A stretch of DNA of 28,856 nucleotides. It comes from Azolla pinnata (lineage: Eukaryota; Streptophyta; Polypodiopsida; Salviniales; Salviniaceae). Made by a program: the position numbers and the translations under genes. The DNA lies in the NCBI GenBank assembly GCA_037176905.1, contig JBBBWG010031831.1:6869-35724 (forward strand), given 5' to 3'. Below are positions 9,747-19,075 of the stretch, one piece after another (the stretch's first letter is position 1; every line of letters starts with the position of its first letter). The notes below the pieces were generated by a model, which was not told the DNA's origin, did not search any database, and was given only the letters and a program-made list of their open reading frames with translations.

Positions 9747-12700
9747 TCAACCCTCAGAGCAGTGTGCAACAGCTTCAATTGGCTTGGAACAAACAGAATT
9801 CTTTATTCTCATGTCCTCAATCTCCTCTGCAGCATCTTGCATGCCAACAGCAATGTATATATTAGCCATAAGGACATAAGCAGCTGGAAGATTGATATCC
9901 AGTTCTATTACTTTATTGAATACGATTCTTCCAAGCTTGACATTCACCCATTTCTTGCAGACACTTAGCAAAGTAAGCCACACTGATGGATCATTAGAAT
10001 ATGGCATTGTCTCAATGATTGACATTGCTTTGTCCAAGCATCCTGCACACCCAAAAACTATCACCATGCAGATATGGTGTTCTAATGTGGGTGTAATCCC
10101 ATAATTTCTGCTCATAGTTCCATAATAGCTTTGGGCCTCATCATATTTCCCTGCATGATTGCATGCATTCAGCAAAGATAGAAAGGTTACATCATTAGCT
10201 CGGAGACCCTCCCTCTGCATATGTTCAAAGCATTTCAGCGCTTGATGAGAATACCCCTCTTGAGCATATCCTGACATTATTGTAGACCAGGATACTGTGT
10301 CCCGCATGCGAAGATTTTCAAGCACTTCTCGCGCTTTTGTGAGCATGCCACATTTGACATACATGTACACCAGAGCATTTCCTAGTATGACATTTTGCTC
10401 CAGCAAGCCCTTGCTGGCAACATCATCATGAATTTGTTTGCCCTTGTCAATAGCCCCAATTTGGCCACAAGCCTTCAGAATGCATGTGAAGGTGACATCA
10501 TTTGGACAAACGCCATCTCTTTGCATCTGACAGAAGCAATTTAGTGCCTCCTGCCCTTCCTCCTTCTCAGCATATGCTGCAATAAGGGAATTCCACGAAA
10601 CCACATTTCGGACAGGAAGGCCGTCAAGCACTTCTTGTGCTTTTGCAAACAGGCCGCACTTGGCATACATGTCCACCAGAACGTTACCAAGCTGAACATT
10701 GTTCTCTAGCAAGCCCTTACTAACAATTTCATCATGGATTTGTTTGCCCTTATCAATAGCTCCTATACTAGTACATGCTTTCACAATGGAGATTAAGGTA
10801 GCCTCATTAGGAGAAATTCCTTCCCCTAGCATTTGTTGAAAACAGTTCAATGCTTCCTGACCCTGTCCCTCTTGGACATATCCTGCAATGAGTGCAGACC
10901 AAGAGCCCATGTCTCGGATAGGAAGCTCCTCGAATGCTTTCTGTGCTTTCGAGAGCATACCTCCTTTGGCGTACATATCTACGAGTGCAGTTCCAAGTGC
11001 GGTATTTGACTTCAGAAAGCCCCTAGTAATAATTTCTTCATGGATTTGTGTGCCCTGTTCGATAGTTTGAAATCGACCACAAGCTTTTAAGATGCAAGCA
11101 AAAGTGATCTCATCAGGGGCAAGGCCCTCCATTTGCAGTTGTTCAAAAGCTTTGAGTGCTTCAATACCTTGCCCATGATGGGCATACCCTGCAATAAGCG
11201 AGTTCCAAGAAATTATATCACGAACAAGAAGGTCGTCTAGCGCTTCTTGTGCCTTCACAAATGCGCCACATTTGGCATACATATCGACCAAGGCATTTCC
11301 TAGAGCAACATCTTTCTCCAGAAATCCCCGCATGACAATCTTCTCATGAATTTCCTCACCTTCTCTGAGAGCTCCTACACTACTGCAGGCCTTCAAGATG
11401 CAAACAAAGGTGATCCCATCAGGACAATGGCCCTCTTCCTGCATCTTTCCGAAACAGTGGAGTGCCTCATGCGGTTGATCATTGTGGCTATAACCTGCTA
11501 TTAGCGCACACCATGACACAGCATTCCGAACAGGAAGAGCTTCAAGCACTTCTTGGGCTTTCACAAGTATGCCACATTCAGCATACATATTTATCAAAGC
11601 AGTGCCAAGCACAACATTCTCATTTAATAATCCCCTATTCATAATCTGATCATGGATTTGCTGACCCTTGTGAATCGCCTTTATGCTACCGCAAGCCTTG
11701 AGAAGGCAAATGAAAGTTACCCCATCAGGACAAAGTCCCTCCCTTTGCATCCTTGCAAAACAGTTAAGCGCTTCATGTCCTTGTCCTTCTTGAGCGTAAC
11801 CTGCGATTAATGCCGACCAAGAAAATACATCCCGAAGAGAAAGATCTTCAAGTACCTTTCTTGCTTGTGAAAGACAGCCACATTTGGCATACATATCCAC
11901 CAAAGCATTGCCAAGCACGATATTTTTCTGCACTAAGCCCTTGTTGACCACCTCTTCATGAACTTGTCTTCCCTTCCCGATAGCTCGTGTTAGGCCACAT
12001 GCCTTGAGGATAGAAATGTACGTTACAGCATTTGGATAGATGCCTTCTTTTTGCATCATCTCGAAACAGTTTAAAGCTTCATAGCCTTTACCTTCTTGGA
12101 CATACCCTGAAATTAATGTAGACCAAGACACGACATTTCGCACTGGGAGTTGTTCAAGCACCTGAGCTGCTTTCATTAGCTGGCCGCATTTGCCATACAT
12201 GTCCACTAAAGAATTCCCTAGCATGATGTTTTTCTCAAGCAAACGCCCAGCCACGACCTCATCATGAATCTTCCTGCCCCTATCAATATCTCCTGTGCTG
12301 CCGCAAGCCTTCAGGATGCAGATAAAGGTGACTTGATCCGGAGAAATGCCATCGTTTTGCATCTGTGTGAAGCTCTCCAATGCGTCATGCCCATGCCCAT
12401 GTTGGACATACCCTGCAATCAGAGAATTCCAGGTGACAACATTGCGAACAGAAAGTTGTTGGAGCACTCTGCGTGCTCTCGCAAGCAGACCACATTTGGC
12501 ATACATATCCACCACGGCATTTCCAAGCATGACATTTCCCTCCAACAAGCCTTTCTGGAGGATCTCTTCGTGGAGTTGTTTGCCCTTGTCGACAGCACTG
12601 ATGCTGCCACACGCATTGAGAATGCACGTGAAAGTGACTCCGTCTGGCGAGGGGCCATCTTTCTTCATGCTCTCGAAATGGTGGAGAGCTTCATGAGGCT

Positions 12701-12980
12701 GACCATGGCGGGCATACCCCGAGATGAGGGCATTCCAAGACACAACATCTCGAGCGGGAAGCTCCAGGAACAGCTGCCGGGCTCTTGCCAGGGCACCGCA
12801 TTTGGCATACATGCTGACAAGAGTGGTGATGATGTGGGGATTCTTCTGTAGCAGGCCATGGTGATGTTCCAGAAGATAGGCATGGAGCCGTGCGCCTTGG
12901 CCAAGATCCTTCCTAGCTCCACAAGCCTTGAGCTGCTCAACAAATGCAACGGGGCCATGCTTGTGCTTCTGGACTGTCAT
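9747..12980 (-). CDS. Long PLS-class PPR protein, E subgroup (nine S-P-L triplets)
   Basis: 1077 aa, intronless. A partial L motif (10-47), nine S-P-L triplets (48-929), L2 (930-965), S2 with EHHICMV (966-997), E1 with VWLTLLSVC (998-1030) and E2 with VLMANIYIAVGMQDAAEEI (1031-1077) follow in order. No DYW domain. It has three or four more triplets than its three + strand paralogues. Motif boundaries are regular, with nine S motifs of 31 residues and nine P motifs of 35, so I see no decay. Code pairs (S/P) are TD/ND, NN/ND, NN/SN, ND/SD, TN/CD, ND/ND, TD/SN, NN/NN and ND/SN. An in-frame TGA seven codons upstream fixes the ATG at 12980 as the first Met. No transit peptide is visible. Upstream lie a telomere-like array and a TGGGCT site. 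Probable organellar RNA-binding factor; target unknown. Confidence 0.94.
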   Translation of the reverse strand: MTVQKHKHGPVAFVEQLKACGARKDLGQGARLHAYLLEHHHGLLQKNPHIITTLVSMYAKCGALARARQLFLELPARDVVSWNALISGYARHGQPHEALHHFESMKKDGPSPDGVTFTCILNACGSISAVDKGKQLHEEILQKGLLEGNVMLGNAVVDMYAKCGLLARARRVLQQLSVRNVVTWNSLIAGYVQHGHGHDALESFTQMQNDGISPDQVTFICILKACGSTGDIDRGRKIHDEVVAGRLLEKNIMLGNSLVDMYGKCGQLMKAAQVLEQLPVRNVVSWSTLISGYVQEGKGYEALNCFEMMQKEGIYPNAVTYISILKACGLTRAIGKGRQVHEEVVNKGLVQKNIVLGNALVDMYAKCGCLSQARKVLEDLSLRDVFSWSALIAGYAQEGQGHEALNCFARMQREGLCPDGVTFICLLKACGSIKAIHKGQQIHDQIMNRGLLNENVVLGTALINMYAECGILVKAQEVLEALPVRNAVSWCALIAGYSHNDQPHEALHCFGKMQEEGHCPDGITFVCILKACSSVGALREGEEIHEKIVMRGFLEKDVALGNALVDMYAKCGAFVKAQEALDDLLVRDIISWNSLIAGYAHHGQGIEALKAFEQLQMEGLAPDEITFACILKACGRFQTIEQGTQIHEEIITRGFLKSNTALGTALVDMYAKGGMLSKAQKAFEELPIRDMGSWSALIAGYVQEGQGQEALNCFQQMLGEGISPNEATLISIVKACTSIGAIDKGKQIHDEIVSKGLLENNVQLGNVLVDMYAKCGLFAKAQEVLDGLPVRNVVSWNSLIAAYAEKEEGQEALNCFCQMQRDGVCPNDVTFTCILKACGQIGAIDKGKQIHDDVASKGLLEQNVILGNALVYMYVKCGMLTKAREVLENLRMRDTVSWSTIMSGYAQEGYSHQALKCFEHMQREGLRANDVTFLSLLNACNHAGKYDEAQSYYGTMSRNYGITPTLEHHICMVIVFGCAGCLDKAMSIIETMPYSNDPSVWLTLLSVCKKWVNVKLGRIVFNKVIELDINLPAAYVLMANIYIAVGMQDAAEEIEDMRIKNSVCSKPIEAVAHCSEG

Positions 12981-13137
12981 CTCCCCAATCCAAAGGGATC
13001 AGAAGCCATCATTCTCCAGCTCCAGCTTCGGAGTATGTACATACAGTGCAGGAAACAGGGACAGAGATCAGGGACTGGTAATAAACTACATGGCACTGTC
13101 CTTAGGCTCAGTACAGTTAACAGGTTTAGAGTTTGGG

Positions 13138-13265
13138 TTCATGTATTCCCATTGAGGTTTAGGGTTTAGGGTTTGGGTTCATGTCTTCCCATTTAGGTTT
13201 AGGGTTTAGGGTTTGGGGTTTTGGGGCCAATGTATTCCCATTAAGGTTTAGGGTTTAGGGTTTAC
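13138..13265 (-). repeat. Telomere-like repeat upstream of the long PPR gene
   Basis: Three units of about 40-50 bp, each with two TTTAGGG heptamers and a spacer with TTCCCATT. On the gene's coding strand (-) it reads CCCTAAACCCTAAA. It lies 160-285 bp upstream of the ATG at 12980. The spacer differs from that in the array at 88-345, so the arrays probably arose independently. Confidence 0.85.
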
Positions 13266-13316
13266 CAAAGCAGCAAACGCTGGCCCTATTCAACAATCAT
13301 ACTTGTTGCCATGGAG

Positions 13317-13322
13317 TGGGCT
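13317..13322 (+). promoter_or_regulatory. Possible site II element (TGGGCT)
   Basis: A TGGGCT hexamer sits about 50 bp beyond the telo-box array and 337 bp upstream of the PPR ATG. Site II elements (TGGGCY) together with telo-boxes are known in plant promoters of ribosomal protein and organelle-related genes. A single hexamer is weak evidence. Confidence 0.25.
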
Positions 13323-14935
13323 TTGACTGTGTCACATCAATCATTGCTCGAAGATCATATTCATCAATTGCTGCTCTAGCAATGCATCAGTGCATGATTA
13401 TCATGTAGATCAGGGTACATGCACGGCAATCCCGTGACAGAATTAAGATCATAAGTCATGTTTTTCATCATATATCTACAATAGCTCTCTGAAAGCCAGC
13501 AAAAATGTCTCAGGATATATAGTTGTGATTGTATTGGATTCATCTACCCAGACCAAACCTTCATGACTGGTTTCTCAATATTTTCTTCAACTCAAATATT
13601 AAAACTTTTAAAAGGGTTAATGCTTCCCTAAATCTAGAAAGCTAACATAGTGCTTTGCATGTCTGTCTTGTTTCTTGTTGTATTCAACCTAACCCGAGTG
13701 AGCTACAAACTTGACTATATAACATGCATGCAAAGGAACATTTATTGTGATTTTCATCCATAATCATTGTTTTCAGAAATGGCATTATGAACATGTTCAT
13801 CTACAAAATCCACAACCAGGTATGGTAAAATCTCCAAACATTGCTGATTCAGATCTAGTGTTGGAGTTGCAAAGTTACACATAATATATGGCAAGATTTC
13901 AGCAAACTCCATCTGACCTCTATCAAAAAAACATCAATTGGCAGTGCATGGATCTTGGCTCTATCGAAAAGCTCCGTCACACACACATCCATCTCTCAAC
14001 ATAACCCCCAGATAAGATGCAACATCATTTCCCTCATTGCAAATGTCTCACTGGGCTCTGTCAAATGCATTCCTTCATATTTAACATGTTCCATATCATA
14101 CACCAATATTGTTCTTGGATACATGATTCCCCCTTATGATGCATAGAAGTATCAATCTGCACTTCAGCATTAACCGATTGCATTGTGTTAATCAGCTAGT
14201 CTGTGACACCGAGCATACCCTGTCCAACCAACCAAAAACATCAAAACATGTACACCATCATAATAAAGTTTGTATAGTCAAAAAAAAATTTAAATTTAGA
14301 AATATGTACGACGAATCTGCAAACAAAACACACACAATGCAAATGTTTCAGCCGATTTCTTACACACTTTGTGGCAAACAATAAACAAGTCACAATAGCC
14401 TCGAATCTTAGTATAAGTTTTACACAGAACTGTATCCCAAATTTGAAAGTACAAACATCTGACACAATGTAATCATCCTGCACAAACAAAGCTCCAATTT
14501 CAATGCAAGGGCATGTGGACGATTATAAGAAAAAGAATTTCAAATCTGAAATAGGCACAAAACCATCCTGCACAAACAAAGTTCCAACTCCACTGCAAGA
14601 GCAAATGGATGATTATATGCCCAAAGAACATCAAGTAAGCCCTCTTGCATATTTTGGATGCAATTGCAGTTTCAACAGGTCAAATTATAATATTGACAAA
14701 TAACGCTTGAGACATTCGCTAAACAAGTGTCGTGTTTAACACGTGATTTAAAAGGCAACAGACAAATCCAGAAAGCGAAAATATGATCCGAGCAAGCAAC
14801 AAAACTAGCGTAGGATCCTCTGAAACTTGGGAGTCTGAATGCCAAGTTCTATTCCATGATGTTTACAAAACAGAGGTCAATGAAAAACTCAAAACTATAC
14901 TTACAGTACCTATGCCCATGAGCAGAAAAGAAATG
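13323..14935. other. Gene-free spacer with a short direct repeat
   Basis: AT-rich sequence between the 5' side of the PPR gene at 12980 and the 3' end of the RRM gene at 14936. Only short, non-protein-like open frames are present. A 50-55 bp segment starting TCCTGCACAAACAAAG and ending GATGATTATA or a variant occurs at about 14476-14529 and again at about 14566-14619 (period about 90 bp). Confidence 0.55.
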
Positions 14936-16130
14936 TCAAATAGGATTTTTCTGAGAGACAGCTATACCAACTCTCACAGTCTGGCCTGCAATCTCCTGTA
15001 ATGAAGAGAAATATATTAAAGCCTCCTCAAAACAATTACGTCTTGTGCATCAAAAAACAATAAAATTCTATGTTACTTACACAGCCATCAAGCATAGCAA
15101 TGGCCCTTTCCATTTCAGCTGAGCTTGACATGATCACAAAACCAAAACCACGAGATCTTCCATTAACGTGATCTCTGAGCACTTTTGCCCCTAGCACAGT
15201 ACCATATGCACTAAATAGTTTGCGAAGTGCAATGTCATTCATCTTCCACGGCAAATTGCCAATGTATACCCTATTCCCATTCTTGGGCTTGGAAGCTGAC
15301 ATTTTGTTGTTGATGTTTACATGCCGCTCCCTTTTCATGAAATCAATCCGTACACATTTTCCTTGGAATGCCTATGATGGTAAAAAAATATGATTTATTC
15401 CCAAATGGGCATTCCTTATACAGTTACAATATGCCCTCTCCATTGCAACGTTCATGAATAATATCCTCAGACGTCTACAAACACTCTTCCAACTTGAAAT
15501 CATACTTCGTGCAAAACGTTTTATTTTTGGTCTCGTTGAGTCATATTTGACCTCCAGACTGCAAATCTCACAGAACCTACCTCTCCATCGAGTTGAGAGA
15601 CTACAGCACATGCTTGGTCCAAGCTTCCCACCGTGACATAACCAAAAGCGTTATTCTCAGTTGGATGATTTGAAACCTACAAGAGTCAAAGAACGAACAA
15701 GCACGACGACAGTCTACGAATCTTCTTAAGATACAGGAGAAAAGGAGGGAGAAACGAAACAAGAATGCAAAGAGCGAAGGACAAAAGACAAAGAAAATAC
15801 CTGGAGGTTCTGGACAGAGACGTCGCCAAGGGAATTGAGGTGGAGGATGAGGGCATCTAGGTCGCAATGGGAGGGGAGATTGTGGAGGGAAAGCGTGGTT
15901 CCCACGGGAACTCCTTGAGGGGAGGGAATGTGGTAGTAGAGGGGCTGCTGCTGTTGCTGCTGCTTCGGTTGATGATGATGATGATGATCAGGAGATAGAT
16001 GAGCCCGCGATGACAGAGATGGCGATGGCGAAGAGGGCGAGGTCGACAGATTGGAGCGGGGAAGGAAGCCATCTCTGTGAAAGGCCCAGCCATGTCCACC
16101 ATGTGCCAAGCCCAGTGCAGCAATGGCCAT
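14936..16130 (-). CDS. Two-RRM chloroplast ribonucleoprotein-like protein, four exons
   Basis: Exons on - are 16130-15801, 15676-15581, 15371-15081 and 14995-14936. All introns are phase 0 with GT-AG ends (124, 209 and 85 bp), joining to 258 aa plus TGA. Residues 1-72 are Ser/Pro/Arg-rich with His and Gln runs and few acidic residues, compatible with a plastid transit peptide. RRM1 (79-157) has RNP2-like LSLHNL and RNP1-like NAFGYVTV, split by intron 1. RRM2 (177-252) has VYIGNL and RSRGFGFVIM, typical of the cp29/cp31 family, and finishes in exon 4 with GQTVRVGIA. cpRNPs bind and stabilise plastid mRNAs and assist RNA editing. An in-frame TAA two codons upstream fixes the start. A telomere-like array begins only about 40 bp upstream of the ATG. 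Exact paralogue is uncertain. Confidence 0.88.
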
Positions 16131-16170
16131 GTCTTATCTAAACACTTCTCATATTGCACATGTTAAGTAT

Positions 16171-17269
16171 AGGATTTAATTTATGGGTTTAGGGTTTAGG
16201 GTTTAGGGTTTAAGGGTTTAGGGTTTAAGGGTTTTAAGGGTTCAAGGGTTAGGTAGGATTTAGGGTTTAAATTTAGGGTTTAGGTAGGGCTTAGAGGTTA
16301 GCGGTTTGGGGTTTGGGGTTAGGCTTTAGGCTTATAGGATTTAATTTATGGGTTTAGGGTTTAAGGGTTTAAGGGTTTAAGGGTTAGGTAGGATTTAGGG
16401 TTTAAATTTAGGGTTTAGGTAGGGTTTAGAGGTTAGCGGTTTGGGGTTTGGGGTTAGGCTTTAGGCTTATAGGATTTAATTATGGGTTTAGGGTTTAAGG
16501 GTTTAAGGGGTTGAGGGTTTGAGGGTTTAAGGGTTTGAGGGTTTAAGGGTTTAAGGGTTAGGTAGGGTTTAGGGTTTAAATTTAGGGTTTAGCTAGGGTT
16601 TAGAGGTAAGCGGTTTGGGATTAGGGGTTAGGCTTTAGGCTTTTAGGATNNNNNNNNNNNNNNNNNNNNNNNNNNNNNNNNNNNNNNNNNNNNNNNNNNN
16701 NNNNNNNNNNNNNNNNNNNNNNNNNNNNNNNNNNNNNNNNNNNNNNNNNGCTTTAGGCTTTTAGGATTTAATTTATGGGTTTAGGGTTTAATTGTTTAAG
16801 GGTTTAAGGTTTAAATTTAGGGTTTATGGAGGGTTTAGAGGTAAGCGGTTTGGGATTAGGGGTTAGGCTTTAGGCTCTTAGGATTTAATTTATGGGTTTA
16901 GGGTTTAAGGGTTTAAGGGTTTAAGGGTTAGGTAGGGTTTAGGGTTTAAATTTAGGGTTTAGGGAGGGTTTAGAGGTAAGCAGTTTGGGATTAGGGGTTA
17001 GGCTTTAGGCTTTTAGGATTTAATTTATGGGTTTAGGGTTTAAGGGTTAGGTAGGGTTTAGGGTTTAAATTTAGGGTTTAGGGAGGGTTTAGAGGTAAGC
17101 GGTTTGGGATTAGGGGTTAGGCTTTAGGCTTTTAGGATTTAATTTATGGGTTTAGGGTTTAAGGGTTTAAGGGTTTAAGGGTTAGGTAAGGTTTAGGGTT
17201 TAAATTTAGGGTTTAGGTAGGGTTTAGAGGTTAGCAGTTTGGGGTTAGGGGTTAGGCTTTAGGCTTATA
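16171..17269 (-). repeat. Telomere-derived higher-order repeat array
   Basis: Nine units of about 117-174 bp, counted by AGGATTTAATTTATGGG at 16171, 16336, 16471, about 16645, 16763, 16880, 17015 and 17134. Each unit contains TTTAGGG and TTTAAGGG heptamers, then GGTTAGGTAGGATTTAGG, AGAGGTTAGCGGTTTGGG and GGCTTTAGGCTTATAGG. Length differences come mainly from the number of AAGGGTTT sub-repeats. The strand is given as the sense of CCCTAAA. It is immediately 5' of the RRM gene at 16130. Confidence 0.9.
16650..16749. other. Assembly gap (100 N)
   Basis: Exactly 100 N within the higher-order telomeric array. This is the usual placeholder for a gap of unknown length, so the true array is probably longer. 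Confidence 0.98.
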
Positions 17270-17588
17270 AAACAAGAGTACAACTACTCGAAGATTTATA
17301 ATTGTCTTCCGTTTTTTACGAAAGAGGCTGGTGCGTAATCGATTTGAATCGGCCTTTTTGAATCAGTTTGAATCGATTCCTCAATCTTGGCAATCGATGC
17401 CCTTTCTACAGCAGCAGTGCGTCGATTGATCGTGAAACTTTGATGTATGCAATTCATAAAAATGTGTATGTGTTATATGTTGATTAAAGCTAAAAGTTTG
17501 ATTAGCGAAGACAGATCAGGAAACACGATGCATCACCCGATGTGTACATGTTTTCCCTCATCAAGGTTACTAAATCACACCCTTGCAC
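17270..17588. other. Unique spacer between repeat arrays
   Basis: About 320 bp with no gene or repeat that I can recognise. It has two short GAATCGATT-like echoes near 17345-17395. Confidence 0.4.
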
Positions 17589-18081
17589 ATCGTTAACTCA
17601 GATGTTAAATCCATTTGGGTTAATTTACTATTTAGGTATCATTTCCACTGTTGCTAAATCCATTGGGCTAATTTGCTATTTGGGCATCATTAACTCAATT
17701 GTTAAAATCCGTTTGGGCTAATGTATTATTTGGGCATCGTTAACTCAGTTGTTAAAATTCATTTTCAGGTTAATTTACTATTTGGGCATCATCAAACTCA
17801 GCTGTTACTATTTGGGTATCATTAACTTAGCTCTTAAAATCCACTTGGTTTAATCTACTATTCAAGCATCATTAACTCGGCTGTTAAAATCCATTTGGGC
17901 TGATGTATGATTTGGGCATCATCAACTCAGATGTCAAATGCATTCTGGTTAATTTACTATTTGGGCATCATTAACTCGGCTCTTAAACCCATTTAGGTTA
18001 ATTTACTATTTGGGCATCATTAACTTGGCTGTTTAAGTCCATCTTGATTAATTTAAATCACATCTTTAGGCATCATTAACT
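17589..18081 (+). repeat. Approximately 50 bp minisatellite
   Basis: About ten diverged copies of a unit reading roughly AATTTACTATTTGGGCATCA, then TTAACTCGGCTGTTAAAATC, then CATTTGGGTT. Several copies contain TGGGCT or TGGGCA. The array runs directly into the ~167 bp array at 18082 and supplies the last codons of the open frame ending at 18066. Confidence 0.85.
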
Positions 18082-18125
18082 GGAAGTGTAATTTCTAATC
18101 GCCGTTCGAATGGGTACATATTTCT
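18066..18125 (-). other. Possible terminal exon at the edge of the 167 bp array
   Basis: After the same CTTCTACAG acceptor as the internal cassettes, the frame reads RNMYPFERRLEITLPVNDA and a TAA stop. If spliced in phase 0 from the preceding 63 nt cassette it would end the open frame cleanly. Its second half comes from the neighbouring minisatellite, so it may be a chance end. Confidence 0.3.
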
Positions 18126-18990
18126 CTGTAGAAGAGGAAGAAGAAAGAAGAATTTGGAAGAGAGATTGATGAGATCAGTAGAGGAATATTGACACTGATC
18201 CTGTTTTGAGGCATCAAGGGTGTACCTGCAGCTCAAATCGCAGGGCATTGTCTTCAACGGTGTTTTGTTCTAATTCAGACAGATTTCTCTGTAGAAGAGA
18301 AGGAAGAAGAACGAAGAATTTGGAAGAGAGATTGATCAGATTCAGTAGAGGAATATTGACACTGATCCTGTTTTGATGCATCAAGGGTGTACCTGCAGCT
18401 CAAATCGCAGGGCGTTGTCTTCAACGGTGTTTTGTTCTAATTCAGACAGATTTCTCTGTAGAAGAGAAGGAAGAAGAACGAAGAATTTGGAAGAGAGATC
18501 GATGAGATTCAGTAGAGGAATATTGACGCTGATCCTGTTTTGATTCATCAAAGGTGTACCTGCAGCTCAAATTGCATGGCATTGTCTTAAAGGTGTTTTG
18601 TTCTAATTCAGACAGATTTCTCTGTAGAAGAGAAGGAAGAGGAAAGAAGAATGTGGAAGAGAGATCGATGAGATTCAGTAGAGGAATATTGACGCTGATC
18701 CTGTTTTGATTCATCAAGGTTGCAGGGCATTGTCTTCAAGCTAATTCAGACATATTTGTCTGTAGAAGAGAAGGAGGAAAAAGAAGAATTTGGAAGAGAG
18801 ATCGATGAGATTCGGTAGAGGAATATTGACACTGATCCTGTTTTGATTCATCAAGGGCGTACCTGCAGCTCCAATTGCAGGGCATTGGACTCAAGATTTT
18901 TCTGCATTTGTCTTGTACAAGAGAACAAAAACCAAGAGCAATTCGGAAGAGGGAGATCCGATGAGATCAGTAGAGGAATCCTTGGCATCG
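18082..18990 (-). repeat. Approximately 167 bp tandem array of exon-like cassettes
   Basis: Five to six units, with TTGACACTGATCCTG or a variant at 18189, 18356, 18523, 18689 and 18836 (periods 167, 167, 166 and 147) and a degenerate edge near 18980. On - each good unit has a pyrimidine tract ending CTTCTACAG, a 63-base stretch, and a CTGCAG|GTACACC donor. Exon-like stretches are 18901-18863 (39 nt), 18621-18560 (62 nt, frameshifted), 18455-18393 (63 nt) and 18288-18226 (63 nt). The copy near 18757-18721 is deleted and carries a stop. A terminal version runs 18125-18066 to a TAA. Confidence 0.8.
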
Positions 18991-19075
18991 ATCCTTGCCG
19001 ATCCCTGAAATTTTCATGCGATGTCCCATTTGGTGGGCGGAATCGGAGGATGATCGCGGAGCTCAGATTGCAAGT

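Noticed and set aside
9747-12980. Long open frames on the + strand opposite the fourth PPR gene (for example 12264-12851)
   Set aside because: They mirror the codon structure of the PPR repeats, lack any domain, and the - strand frame is a complete PPR protein with regular motifs.
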